Source: Clostridiales bacterium (GTDB lineage: Bacteria; Bacillota; Clostridia; Oscillospirales; CAG-272). Taken from it: 46,959 nt of DNA. Below are positions 35,075-42,979 of the stretch, in pieces (positions within the stretch are counted from its first letter, which is position 1; every line of letters starts with the position of its first letter). Where the stretch lies: contig JAJQCT010000007.1 of assembly GCA_021202555.1 (NCBI GenBank), positions 1-46,959 on the forward strand. Reading direction: 5' to 3'. Both the position numbers and the translations under genes were made by a program. The notes under the pieces were generated by a model. That model was given only the letters and a program-made list of their open reading frames with translations. It ran no database searches and was not told the DNA's origin.

Positions 35075-36286
35075 ATGATTAAACGCGAAATGTACATGAA
35101 ACGGATACGTCCCTTTATCGACAGGGAGCCGGTAAAGGTTATGACGGGAATGCGGCGTGCGGGAAAGTCCGTAATGCTCGATTTGATTAAGGATGAGCTT
35201 CGGGAGCGCGGCGTGGGAGATGAGCGGATTATATCAATCAACTTTGAGGACATGAGAAACTCGCGGCTTTGCTTTGCCGACACACTTCACGAGGAGATAC
35301 TGAAGCGCGCCGGAAATACACGCGGCAGGGTCTATCTTTTTTTTGATGAAATCCAGGAGGTTGAGGCATGGGAAAAATGCGTCAATTCGCTGCGCGTCGC
35401 TCTTGACTGCGACATTTACATCACAGGCTCAAACGCGAAGCTTCTGTCGGGAGAGCTTGCCACTTATCTCGGCGGCAGATACGTGGAATTTGTGATCTAT
35501 CCCTTTTCCTTCGCGGAATTTTTAGAGCTTTATCGCACACTTGACAGCAGTGTCTCGGAAAAGGACGGATTTCAAAAATACCTGACGTCGGGCGGAATGC
35601 CGTATCTGGCAAATCTCGGATATGATGAGGAGCCGTCAAGACAATATCTTACCGACCTTTTCGGCTCCGTTATGCTGAAAGACATTGTGAAGCGCGGAAA
35701 AATACGCGACGTCGATATGCTTGAGCGAATTGTCGCTTATCTGACCGTCAACGTCGGCACGACGTTTTCGTCAGCGTCAATTACAAAATTCATGAAAAAC
35801 GAGCATAGGAGCATTTCTGCCGACACAGTGCTGAATTACGTCAGATGCTGCCGCGACGCGTATCTTTTTTATCGCGTGAAACGCGAAAATCTTTCGGGCA
35901 AGCAAATTTTGTCCTCCGGCGAAAAATATTATATCGCCGATCACGGAATCAGAGAGGCTGTTTACGGCGGCAATCTGCGCGATATAAATCTCATACTTGA
36001 AAATATCGTTTGCCTTGAGCTTTTGCGGCGCGGATATTCGGTTACGGTCGGCAGGGTCGGGGAGCGCGAAATTGATTTTGCGGCTTCAAGGCACGGCGAA
36101 CGCATTTATGTGCAGGTTTCGTATCTTCTTGCGGACGGTAATACCGTAAAAAGGGAGTTCGGCGTTTATGATGAGGTTCGGGATAACTTTCCGAAATATG
36201 TTGTCACCATGGATGAGATAAATATGAGTCAAAACGGGATAAAGCATATGAATATACGCGATTTCCTTCTGTGCGACGAGTGGTGA
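35075..36286 (+). CDS. AAA_14 / DUF4143 ATPase
   Basis: A 403-residue protein of the large prokaryotic family with an N-terminal AAA_14 P-loop domain and a C-terminal DUF4143 domain. Seen: Walker A GMRRAGKS near residues 24-31, Walker B VYLFFDEIQ near 87-95, sensor ITGSNAKLLSGEL, and YPFSFAEFL. The C-terminal domain has GEREIDFAASRHGERIYVQVSY, a restriction-nuclease-like core with an Asp and a Q-x-S in place of the usual E-x-K, so nuclease activity is doubtful. The family is common in anaerobes, often in many copies, with no settled function; a defence or mobile-element link is only suspected. It is read opposite to the flanking housekeeping genes and has a palindromic promoter. Confidence 0.9.
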   Translation: MIKREMYMKRIRPFIDREPVKVMTGMRRAGKSVMLDLIKDELRERGVGDERIISINFEDMRNSRLCFADTLHEEILKRAGNTRGRVYLFFDEIQEVEAWEKCVNSLRVALDCDIYITGSNAKLLSGELATYLGGRYVEFVIYPFSFAEFLELYRTLDSSVSEKDGFQKYLTSGGMPYLANLGYDEEPSRQYLTDLFGSVMLKDIVKRGKIRDVDMLERIVAYLTVNVGTTFSSASITKFMKNEHRSISADTVLNYVRCCRDAYLFYRVKRENLSGKQILSSGEKYYIADHGIREAVYGGNLRDINLILENIVCLELLRRGYSVTVGRVGEREIDFAASRHGERIYVQVSYLLADGNTVKREFGVYDEVRDNFPKYVVTMDEINMSQNGIKHMNIRDFLLCDEW

Positions 36287-36323
36287 CATCCTCTTTTCCG
36301 GCATCAATAAATTACATTTTTCC

Positions 36324-36352
36324 TTGACAAATATAGCGAAATGGTATATACT
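36324..36352 (+). promoter_or_regulatory. Sigma-A promoter of the glucosyltransferase gene
   Basis: TTGACA at 36324-36329 and TATACT at 36347-36352 with a 17-nt spacer. GAGGG lies a few bases before the ATG at 36411. Confidence 0.85.
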
Positions 36353-36410
36353 ACCGTTAAACCGTCGGGAGGCGGGAAAAATATAAAAATATATCTGTGA
36401 GGGCAAATGA

Positions 36411-37613
36411 ATGGATGAGCTGTCATACAAAAATGAAATGAACGAACATTCGGAGAGGGTCGCGCTTGACGTGCTGACCGAAAAGGCGAGAAAATACGTT
36501 TCTCGGTTCGACGTTACAATATTCTGCGGAACATTTGTTGTCGCAATGCTCGTGCATCTTTATATGTTTACGCACAAATTTATAAATCACGACGACATTG
36601 ACAGGCTATATAACGAGCGCGGACGCGGACTTTCCTCGGGAAGATGGCTAAGCTCTTTTATCAACAGCCTGACCGGTATGTTCAGCAGCTCGTGGCTGAA
36701 CGGTGTCGCGGGCGCCTTATGCCTCGCCCTCGCCGTTCTCTTTATCATTAAAATATTCAGGATTCGTCATTACGTCCCTTCGTTTCTCGTATCCCTGATA
36801 TTGGTGTCGTTTCCCGTTATCGCATCAACCTACGCTTATATGTTCTGCTCGTTTCCGTACCTGTTCGCGCTTGCAGCGTCCATTCTCGGAGCATTGCTTA
36901 TCAGATGTGGAACGATTCCTTCAATTCTTCTCGGCTCACTTTCAATCGCGCTTTCCATGGGATGCTATCAGGCGTATTTTCCCGTTGCAGCCGTGCTGCT
37001 CGTCACCGCATTGATAATTGACATATGCGAGGATAAATTTGAGGGAAACGCTGTCGGATTTGTGCTGTGCGCTGTCAAATGCCTCGTCGGGCTTGCGCTC
37101 GGAATGGTGCTTTATTTTGTTTTTCTGAAATTCTCTTTATGGTATACGGGAACCGAGCTGACGGATTACGCCGGAATCGGCACAATGGGTCAGATGACGG
37201 CAATTGAGCTGCTCGAACGCATCGCCATAGCATACATAAACTTTTTCAGATTTTACGGCGGCGATATTTTCAAAATCTTCCACACGGGCTTCCCGATACT
37301 TGCATATCTCTGCGCCGCAGTATCGCTCATATCGGTAATCTGCGCCGTCGTTTCAAAAAAGCTTTACCGCCGTCCCATAATGATGGTGTTCCTCGTACTC
37401 TGCATTCTGATTTTCCCGCTCGCGTCAAATCTTGTGTATGTCATGACGAAGGCATGGACGGTTCACGTCGTGATGATTTATCCTCTCGTTACGCTCCTTG
37501 TGATTCCCTCTGTCGCGGCTGACAGAATGAAGCTTCCCGAAAAGAGCGCTGAAGGTACCCCCCCACGCCGCAGCAGTATTATCCTTACTGCTTGTCGGCA
37601 TAATTCTCCTTGA
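36411..37613 (+). CDS. GtrII-like membrane glucosyltransferase, frameshifted after residue 382
   Basis: A membrane protein with about ten hydrophobic helices and the pattern of the glucosyltransferase-domain family related to phage GtrII (O-antigen or polymer glucosylation from polyprenyl-phosphate-glucose): NHDDIDRLY, GRWLSSFI, YMFCSFPYLFALAAS and the marker GCYQAYF. Frame is lost in a run of seven C (37558-37564); beyond it the current frame gives only about 17 unrelated residues (TPPRRSSIILTACRHNSP) before a stop, while the +1 frame continues with a membrane helix and an intact C-terminal domain. Removing one C restores a single protein to 38019. It may be a pseudogene, a sequencing slip, or a switchable gene. 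GtrA, encoded at 30300, is a typical partner of such enzymes. Confidence 0.85.
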   Translation: MDELSYKNEMNEHSERVALDVLTEKARKYVSRFDVTIFCGTFVVAMLVHLYMFTHKFINHDDIDRLYNERGRGLSSGRWLSSFINSLTGMFSSSWLNGVAGALCLALAVLFIIKIFRIRHYVPSFLVSLILVSFPVIASTYAYMFCSFPYLFALAASILGALLIRCGTIPSILLGSLSIALSMGCYQAYFPVAAVLLVTALIIDICEDKFEGNAVGFVLCAVKCLVGLALGMVLYFVFLKFSLWYTGTELTDYAGIGTMGQMTAIELLERIAIAYINFFRFYGGDIFKIFHTGFPILAYLCAAVSLISVICAVVSKKLYRRPIMMVFLVLCILIFPLASNLVYVMTKAWTVHVVMIYPLVTLLVIPSVAADRMKLPEKSAEGTPPRRSSIILTACRHNSP

Positions 37614-37635
37614 GGCTGCCGTCGGTTACGAATGC

Positions 37636-38019
37636 GTGCTTATTACAAACCGCGCCTATTTTACAATGGACATGACATATGAAAATATGTACGCATACTA
37701 CACAAAGCTCACGGCAAAGATAGAAATGCAGGAGGGATACACGACCGACAGCAAGATTGCTTTGATTGGTACGGCGTCGATGGACAACTTTGTCCCCGAG
37801 ACGAACATGACTGGAGTGCTTGTCGGAAGCAAAGCGCTGAACATATATTCAAGGCAAAAATTCTTCGCTTACTTTCTCGCTGTGGATTACAATTACGCGG
37901 GAAGTGACGATATTGCGGCAATAAAAGCAACAGAGGAATTTCAAAATATGCCGTGCTATCCTGCCGAAGGCTCAATTGCCGTTATAAACGGTATTATCAC
38001 GGTGAAATTCTCCGAATAA
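37636..38019 (+). pseudogene. C-terminal part of the GtrII-like glucosyltransferase
   Basis: This segment continues the glucosyltransferase in the +1 frame. In that frame the reading is open from the C7 tract (from 37564, HAAAVLSLLLVGIILLEAAVGYE) through VLITNRAYFTMDMTYENMYAYYTKLTAKIEM, a typical extracytoplasmic end of this family, to the stop at 38019. No ribosome binding site precedes the first possible start at 37636, so it is unlikely to be translated alone. Confidence 0.75.
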
Positions 38020-38037
38020 ATCAAGGCTATAATAGGG

Positions 38038-38073
38038 AAAATCCCCGACATTTCATGTGCCGGGGATTTTTTT
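38038..38073 (+). terminator. Intrinsic terminator after the glucosyltransferase
   Basis: AATCCCCG and CGGGGATT pair, with a shorter inner CA/TG pair, followed by seven T (38067-38073). Confidence 0.88.
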
Positions 38074-38183
38074 GTCGGAATGCGGCGCACTCCGGAAGGA
38101 GCAGGTGAATCAAAACCGCAAGCCGATATTATTTTCGATTATAATTTATCAGCCGGCTGTCCAGCTGTCCACTGACGTGCAGT

Positions 38184-38223
38184 AAAAAAGCGCCCGCATG
38201 AAAACCATGCGAGCGCGTTTTTT
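38184..38223 (-). terminator. Terminator of the tRNA operon
   Basis: GCGCCCGCATG (38190-38200) and CATGCGAGCGC (38206-38216) pair with one wobble; on the minus strand a run of six T follows. It sits directly after tRNA-Gly. Confidence 0.88.
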
Positions 38224-38224
38224 A

Positions 38225-38297
38225 AGCGGATTACGGGGATCGAACCCGCCACCTCGACCTTGGCAAGGTCGCGCTCTACCATATGAGCTAAATCCGC
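38225..38297 (-). tRNA. tRNA-Gly (GCC)
   Basis: A complete cloverleaf with acceptor GCGGATT/AATCCGC, D-arm TAGCTCATATGGTAGAGC, anticodon loop CTTGCCAAG (anticodon GCC), T-arm GCGGGTTCGATCCCCGT and discriminator U. CCA is not encoded. Last gene of a four-tRNA transcript. Confidence 0.96.
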
Positions 38298-38302
38298 AAA
38301 AG

Positions 38303-38375
38303 TGCCTCCGATCGGAATCGAACCAACGACACGGGGATTTTCAGTCCCCTGCTCTACCAACTGAGCTACAGAGGC
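38303..38375 (-). tRNA. tRNA-Phe (GAA)
   Basis: Cloverleaf with acceptor GCCTCTG/CGGAGGC, anticodon stem GGGGA/TCCCC around loop CTGAAAA (anticodon GAA), T-loop GGTTCGATTCC and discriminator A. CCA is not encoded. Confidence 0.96.
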
Positions 38376-38401
38376 GTGTCCTTGTTTAATCAATAAAAAA
38401 C

Positions 38402-38475
38402 CGACCCGGACGAGACTCGAACTCGTGACCTCTAGCGTGACAGGCTAGCGTTCTAACCAACTGAACTACCGGGCC
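38402..38475 (-). tRNA. tRNA-Asp (GTC)
   Basis: Cloverleaf with acceptor GGCCCGG/CCGGGTC (one G-U pair), anticodon stem GCTAG/CTAG(C), loop with anticodon GTC, T-loop GAGTTCGAGTCTC and discriminator G, as expected for Asp. Confidence 0.95.
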
Positions 38476-38493
38476 GTATATTTGACGTGATAA

Positions 38494-38566
38494 TGAGAAC
38501 AACAGGGCTCGAACCTGTGACCCCCTGCTTGTAGGGCAGGTGCTCTCCCAACTGAGCTATGCTCCC
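38494..38566 (-). tRNA. tRNA-Val (TAC)
   Basis: Cloverleaf with acceptor GGGAGCA/TGTTCTC (two wobble pairs), anticodon stem CCTGC/GCAGG around CCTACAA (anticodon TAC), T-loop AGGTTCGAGCCCT and discriminator A. First gene of the tRNA transcript. Confidence 0.95.
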
Positions 38567-38626
38567 GAATGAGTGCTGCCGACTGTCGGGAGCAGATCAA
38601 GACCCCTTTCCTTCGCGGCGAGCACT

Positions 38627-38656
38627 ATTATATCACACCCGAATTCGGTTTGTCAA
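38627..38656 (-). promoter_or_regulatory. Promoter of the four-tRNA operon
   Basis: On the minus strand TTGACA (38656-38651) and TATAAT (38632-38627) with an 18-nt spacer, preceded by an A/T-rich UP-element-like stretch (AATTTTTTTTGAAAAAG). The CAT-tRNA promoter at 45151-45179 has nearly the same arrangement. Confidence 0.9.
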
Positions 38657-38790
38657 GCCCTTTTTCAAAAAAAATTCGGGTTTTGCGAAATTTTTTTTCG
38701 CGCGCGGGGCGAAAAATACGCAAAAATTACAGTTGTTGCCTTTTCTGTGGCATGAATTTACAGCGTCAGCCATCGTTTTCTCCGATTTTT

Positions 38791-38962
38791 GTCAGCGGGC
38801 ATATTCAACTCCAAACTCCAAACTCCAAACTGCTAACTGCTAACTTATCGTCAGCGGGCACTGCCCATTTTTTCGTCCGGCTCAGGCTCGCGACACCCTC
38901 GGGCGTGAATTGACAAGCTTCCGCTTCGCTTGCCCCGATTATCGTCAGCGGGCACTGCCCGC
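38791..38962. repeat. REP-like palindromes, second locus
   Basis: A half copy at 38791-38801 (GTCAGCGGGCA) and two fuller copies at 38850-38867 and 38944-38962 (GTCAGCGGGCACTGCCCGC) lie 3' of the helicase-loader gene, the last across its stop codon. They match the 3.1-3.3 kb palindromes except that A-T pairs in the arms are replaced by G-C pairs. The flank CCGATTTTTGTCAGCG also matches the first locus in inverted orientation. The 378-bp gene-free stretch 38567-38944 also holds the tRNA promoter and a heptamer array. Confidence 0.78.
38807..38841. repeat. Heptamer tandem repeat
   Basis: Five 7-bp units in a row: AACTCCA three times (38807-38827) then AACTGCT twice (38828-38841). It lies between two REP-like palindromes and is non-coding. 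Confidence 0.85.
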
Positions 38963-39931
38963 TGCCCGCAGCTTTTCGGCTCTCACGTCCGTTCCCTCAA
39001 AGGGATAGACGGCAAATTCGCCGAAAAGACGGCTCGCAATTCTGTCGGTATATTTTTTTCTGATTTCGGCGGATGAAAGATTCGTGCTTATCATCATCGC
39101 GCGCCCCGTGTTTATCCGCGCGTTTATCACATCGTAAAGACACGATACCGCGAACTGCGTCGTCACCTCCGCGCCGAGATCGTCGATTATAAGCAAATCG
39201 CACTCATAGTATCTCTCCGTCGGGTCATCGGAGCGCTCGCCGTAGCCGCTGTGATATTTTTTGTCCTCAAATTCGGAAATCATGTTCGATACGGTCACAT
39301 ATTTCACGTCATATCCACGCTCGATTACGACGCGGGCAGCAGATGTTGAAAGGTGAGTCTTGCCAAGTCCCGTACCGCCGACAAAGAGAATGTTCCCGCT
39401 GCCGACATCCGAAAATCCCTCGGCGTATTTTTTCACCTCGGATAAAATCGCCGTCATTTTGCGGCGCGCGTCGCCCTTATAATAATCAAGCGAGAACGAT
39501 TCAAAGCTCTGCGTCCTCATAAGCACGCTCATTCCGGAGCCCTCGCAGCCCGCCAGCACGAGCAGCCTGCGCTTGCATACGCACATTTTGCCGTTCACAT
39601 ATCCCGTATCGGAGCAAAGCCCGCACGTATACTCGGGTTCGTCGTAATCCTCGGGGTAGCCGTTTGATTTCAGAAGCCCGCGTCTTTTTGCAAGAAGTGC
39701 CTCGTTTGAAGCCTCAATTTCCGCTATCCTTTCGCGGATTCCGTCAGGTCCCCTGCCGATTGCCTCTGCAATCGACGACTCCGTCGCAGAAAGCGCGCGG
39801 TCGATTTTTAATATTTCGGGTACGGCGGCGTGAAGCTCGGCGCGCCTTGAGTCCGCGCCCGCCTCAGCGGTGCGCCTGCGCTCGTCGAGTATTCCGTTCG
39901 CCTTTATATAGTCGTCCTTTCTGTATCCCAT
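38945..39931 (-). CDS. DnaI/DnaC-type helicase loader ATPase
   Basis: A 328-residue AAA+ protein that loads the replicative helicase. After an N-terminal helical region it has a cysteine cluster (CGLCSDTGYVNGKMCVCK) like the zinc-binding domain of B. subtilis DnaI, then Walker A GGTGLGKTH, Walker B LLIIDDLGAE, sensor STNLS and a C-terminal arginine (SRLFGEFAVYPFEG). The start at 39931 (MGYRKDDYIKAN) has a GGGGAGTG site; the longer upstream frame overlaps the DnaD-like gene. The last residues (AAGSAR) and the stop codon are formed by a REP-like palindrome, so the C-terminus may have been altered by that element. It follows the DnaD-like gene, the usual pair in Clostridia. Confidence 0.9.
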   Translation of the reverse strand: MGYRKDDYIKANGILDERRRTAEAGADSRRAELHAAVPEILKIDRALSATESSIAEAIGRGPDGIRERIAEIEASNEALLAKRRGLLKSNGYPEDYDEPEYTCGLCSDTGYVNGKMCVCKRRLLVLAGCEGSGMSVLMRTQSFESFSLDYYKGDARRKMTAILSEVKKYAEGFSDVGSGNILFVGGTGLGKTHLSTSAARVVIERGYDVKYVTVSNMISEFEDKKYHSGYGERSDDPTERYYECDLLIIDDLGAEVTTQFAVSCLYDVINARINTGRAMMISTNLSSAEIRKKYTDRIASRLFGEFAVYPFEGTDVRAEKLRAAGSAR

Positions 39932-39986
39932 GCCGTCACTCCCCGCTTTGATTTGATGTACAGTGAATTTTTTTGTTTTCCGTCCG

Positions 39987-40907
39987 TCAGGAAATATCAA
40001 GCCCGCGCCTGACTGCCATCCCGAAGAAATCGTCCGTGTCGAAGCTTCCGACGTTCGCTCCCGTCCTCGCGCGAGCGCCGTCAGCCGCAGCGTCATCAAG
40101 CGTGAAAATCCCCTCGTCGTGCCACCGCGTCAGGATTTTGTCTATATAGGGGAGCGATGCCTTCCCCGTCGCGTTTACGGTCTTTTCATATGCAAGCTCA
40201 ATCATGTCAAAGCCGAATTTGTAGTCATTGACCCAGCGGTCGAGCGCATCCTTTTCCTTTTTCGTAAGCGCTCTGCCGTCCCCACATACGAGCTGTCTGT
40301 ATTTTCCCTGCGCCACCTCCGCGGCGGACAGGCGGCAAAGATAAGCCTCAAGCTCGTCCGCCGTCGTGATGTCGCGCTCATAAAGCCCGTATGCCATCTT
40401 TTCGACGTAGCGGACGGATTTTTTGCCATGCTCGGCGGCGTATGCTATGAGCATGAGTATGTAATCGTCGCCGACGCCGAGACATTCGCGCAGACTTAAA
40501 ATCAAGCCCGATTCGGCGCTGTTGAATATCTTTCCCATCGTCTGCTGGCAGGCATCTACGAGGCGAAGCCGCTCGGGACTTTCCCCGATTACCTTCGACG
40601 CCTCCGAATTTGTCAGATGAAGCGACGTGTCGGGGTCAAGCTTCGCACCGCGCGCATTCTTTTTTGGCGGAACGTCCGCGTCAATCACGCCCGCGTCGTT
40701 CCAGAACGATAAAGCGTTATCAAGCTCATCGCGTGAAATTCCCGCCTCCGAAAGCTCTCCGTCAGAGATTTCAAATTCGCCCCCGCCCGATTTCGACATT
40801 AGAAGAAAGAGAGCTGCGAGGTCGCCCCTTGAGGCGTTTTTCAGCACTGACGCGACCTGCGCGGGCAAATTTATTATTCCGTTTTGAAAGTTTGCCTTGA
40901 TTTTCAA
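39987..40907 (-). CDS. DnaD-like replication initiation protein (TTG start)
   Basis: A 306-residue protein with the two-part DnaD layout: an N-terminal winged-helix part (INLPAQVASVLKNASRGDLAALFLLM to about 90) and a C-terminal DnaB_2 domain repeated around YILMLIAYAAEHGKKSVRYVEKMAYGL and FGFDMIELAYEKTVNATGKASLPYIDKILTRWHDEGI (each stretch spans only a few turns of helix). DnaD primes helicase loading at origins. The start is TTG at 40907: GGAGAG lies 8 nt upstream and MKIKANFQ begins the conserved part, whereas the ATG of the longer frame falls well inside tsaD. It ends 55 nt before the helicase loader starts. Confidence 0.85.
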   Translation of the reverse strand: MKIKANFQNGIINLPAQVASVLKNASRGDLAALFLLMSKSGGGEFEISDGELSEAGISRDELDNALSFWNDAGVIDADVPPKKNARGAKLDPDTSLHLTNSEASKVIGESPERLRLVDACQQTMGKIFNSAESGLILSLRECLGVGDDYILMLIAYAAEHGKKSVRYVEKMAYGLYERDITTADELEAYLCRLSAAEVAQGKYRQLVCGDGRALTKKEKDALDRWVNDYKFGFDMIELAYEKTVNATGKASLPYIDKILTRWHDEGIFTLDDAAADGARARTGANVGSFDTDDFFGMAVRRGLDIS

Positions 40908-40933
40908 TTTGTACTCTCCGTTTTCCCGACGGT

Positions 40934-41947
40934 TCAGTCCCCCGTCGCGACGGCGTTGAGCGCCGTGTCGGCGGTGCTGCCCGCCATGTATTCGTAATAC
41001 GCCTGAATCCCAACCATCGCCGCGTTGTCGCCGCACAGTTTCACATCGGGAACGTAAAATTCAACCCGGCGTCCGGCACACATTTCGGACACCGCCGCGC
41101 GCAGGTGCGAATTTGCGGCGACGCCTCCCGCGATGACAAGCTTATCGCGCCCCGTCAAATCAAGCGCTGCCGCAAGCTTTTCCGTTATCGCGCGGCAGAC
41201 GGTGCGCGTGAATGACGCGGCGACGTCCTCGCGGCAGACAGTCCCGCCTCTCGCGCCCTCGTTGTGAACGTAATTGACTACAGCCGTTTTGATTCCCGAA
41301 AACGAAAATTCAAGCGCGTCGCCCGATATTGCGGGCGAGGGCAGCTTTACGGCGTCGGGATTGCCGAGGGAGGCGAGCCTGTCGATTTCCGCGCCGCCGG
41401 GGTAGGGAACGCCGAGTACCCTTGCCGCCTTGTCAAACGCCTCTCCGACCGCGTCGTCGCGTGTGAAGCCTATTGTTTCAAATTCCGTATGGGATTTCAC
41501 ATCCATAATGCTCGTGTGAGCGCCCGACGCGACAAGCGCGAGATATGGCGGATAGAGCTCGCTGTATCCGAAATACGCGGCGGCGACATGACCCTTTAGG
41601 TGATTCACGGGAACGAGCGGCAAATTATTCGCAAACGCGAGCGATTTTGCAAAGTTCACGCCGACAAGCAGCGCGCCGATAAGCCCGGGGGTATTCGTCA
41701 CGCCTATAATGTCAATATCCGAAAGCGTCACGCCCGCCGTTTTTAGCGCCTCATGAGTTATTTTCGATATTGCCTCGATGTGAGCGCGTCCCGCAACCTC
41801 GGGAACGACGCCTCCGAAGCGTTTGTGTATGTCAATCTGCGAGGCGACGATGTTTGATAAAATCACTCTTTCCCCTTTGCCGCCGTCCGCCTCGACGACG
41901 GCGGCGGAGGTCTCGTCGCACGAGCTTTCAAACGCAAGTATTTTCAT
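40934..41947 (-). CDS. tsaD: tRNA N6-adenosine threonylcarbamoyltransferase TsaD
   Basis: Transfers the threonylcarbamoyl group to A37 of ANN-decoding tRNAs. The 337-residue protein shows FESSCDETSAAVV, RAHIEAI, the metal-binding NHLKGH (two His), SGAHT, FDKAARVLGVPYPGG, FSFSGIKTAV, GGVAANSHLR and CGDNAAMV, i.e. the complete ASKHA set. Two small changes from the common pattern are NHLKGH for NHLEGH and SGAHT for SGGHT. Its start overlaps rimI by 4 nt (ATGA). TsaB and TsaE, usually alongside, are not in this window. Confidence 0.97.
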   Translation of the reverse strand: MKILAFESSCDETSAAVVEADGGKGERVILSNIVASQIDIHKRFGGVVPEVAGRAHIEAISKITHEALKTAGVTLSDIDIIGVTNTPGLIGALLVGVNFAKSLAFANNLPLVPVNHLKGHVAAAYFGYSELYPPYLALVASGAHTSIMDVKSHTEFETIGFTRDDAVGEAFDKAARVLGVPYPGGAEIDRLASLGNPDAVKLPSPAISGDALEFSFSGIKTAVVNYVHNEGARGGTVCREDVAASFTRTVCRAITEKLAAALDLTGRDKLVIAGGVAANSHLRAAVSEMCAGRRVEFYVPDVKLCGDNAAMVGIQAYYEYMAGSTADTALNAVATGD

Positions 41948-42420
41948 GACGCATCTCTATTTCCTTCAATATGTTTTATCATTATAACGGCGTCGTCTGT
42001 CGGCTTTTTGTAGTAGCCGCCGCGCACGTAAAGCTTTCGGAATCCGACGGATTCGTAAAGCGCCCGCGCCGCCTCATTTTTTGAGCGCACCTCAAGATAA
42101 ACGGCGCGCACACCGCGCTCCCCGCACAGCAAGAGCGTATTTTCGATAAGCGCGCTGCCAACGCCGCGCCGCCGCGCACCTTCGGCGACGGCGATATTCA
42201 TTATTTCAGCCTCGTCCCCGACAATCGAAAACATTATAAATCCCACTATATTATGACCGGCGTATGCCGCGCAAAGAAAAATATGCGCGCGGTCTGAAAG
42301 CGACGCTTCAAATTCAGGACGCGACCATGCGCCCTCGCCGAAGCATTCGCGCTCAATTTCATATATTTCGTCCGAAAGCGAGGGGGAGCGTTCGATTCTG
42401 ATTTTTTCGGGCTCAGCCAA
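41944..42420 (-). CDS. rimI: Ribosomal-protein-alanine acetyltransferase RimI-like (GNAT)
   Basis: A 158-residue GNAT acetyltransferase. The acetyl-CoA loop is VAEGARRRGVGSALIE (R/Q-x-x-G-x-G/A), with the RimI hallmarks AEIMNIAV, YLEVRSKNEAARALYESVGF and YYKKPTDDAVIM. RimI acetylates the N-terminus of S18. The start is TTG at 42420 with GGGAGG 10 nt upstream; it overlaps the phosphatase gene by 8 nt and tsaD by 4 nt. rimI-tsaD coupling is widespread. Confidence 0.93.
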   Translation of the reverse strand: MAEPEKIRIERSPSLSDEIYEIERECFGEGAWSRPEFEASLSDRAHIFLCAAYAGHNIVGFIMFSIVGDEAEIMNIAVAEGARRRGVGSALIENTLLLCGERGVRAVYLEVRSKNEAARALYESVGFRKLYVRGGYYKKPTDDAVIMIKHIEGNRDAS

Positions 42421-42979
42421 GCGCTGTACCTCCCGCGCCGCCGATTTTCGGGAAAATTTCCTCCGACGCCGCGATTATTTCGTCAAGCGTTTTATTATAT
42501 GCGTCAATATCACCGCCGAACGGGTCGGAAATTTCCCTCGGCATGAGAAAGAGCTTGTCCGCGCTTTGCGGAAATGCGAAAAGCAGCGCCCTCATATGCT
42601 CCCCCGTCATGGCGAAAACAAAATCCGCGCGCGCAATATCCGCCTCGGTTACTGTTTTTGAGATGTGATTTTCGTAATCGTTTTCGGCGGATGACATAAT
42701 TCCGTGAGATTTCAGAGCCTCGACGGCATTTTTTGAAATCGGCGAGCCGTCGGTGAAAATTCCGCGCGAAAACGCGGATTTGTACCCTTTGCTTTTGAAA
42801 TACGCCTCAGCCATCGGCGAGCGGCAGGTATTGCCGGTGCAGACAAAAAGCAGAGAGGGGGAATTTTCGTTCTCCGTCGCCGAAAGCGCCGTCTTTATCA
42901 TGTCGGCAGCGAAATCCTCGCCGAGCGCCTTGGTTTCGGTCGCCACAGCGGCAGCGCCGCCGTATTTCGCCTCCGTCAC
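42413..42979 (-). CDS. Low-molecular-weight phosphatase (YwlE-like protein-arginine phosphatase)
   Basis: The P-loop FVCTGNTCRSPMAEAYF carries C-x5-R; the Thr in CTGNTCRS matches B. subtilis YwlE, where it favours phospho-arginine over phospho-tyrosine. The general acid Asp sits in ISDPFGGD. I chose the GTG at 42979: GGAGG lies 7 nt upstream and it overlaps the deaminase stop codon (GTGA), giving 188 residues with about 45 extra N-terminal residues (VTEAKYGGAAAVATETKALG...). An ATG at 42901 would give a chain closer to the family's usual 150. A role in reversing McsB-type arginine phosphorylation is an inference; mcsB is not in the window. Confidence 0.85.
   Translation of the reverse strand: MTEAKYGGAAAVATETKALGEDFAADMIKTALSATENENSPSLLFVCTGNTCRSPMAEAYFKSKGYKSAFSRGIFTDGSPISKNAVEALKSHGIMSSAENDYENHISKTVTEADIARADFVFAMTGEHMRALLFAFPQSADKLFLMPREISDPFGGDIDAYNKTLDEIIAASEEIFPKIGGAGGTALG

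Noticed and set aside
40908-41036. Longer ATG start of the DnaD-like gene
   Set aside because: It would overlap tsaD by about 100 bp and add Arg-rich out-of-frame residues; the TTG at 40907 has a proper ribosome binding site.
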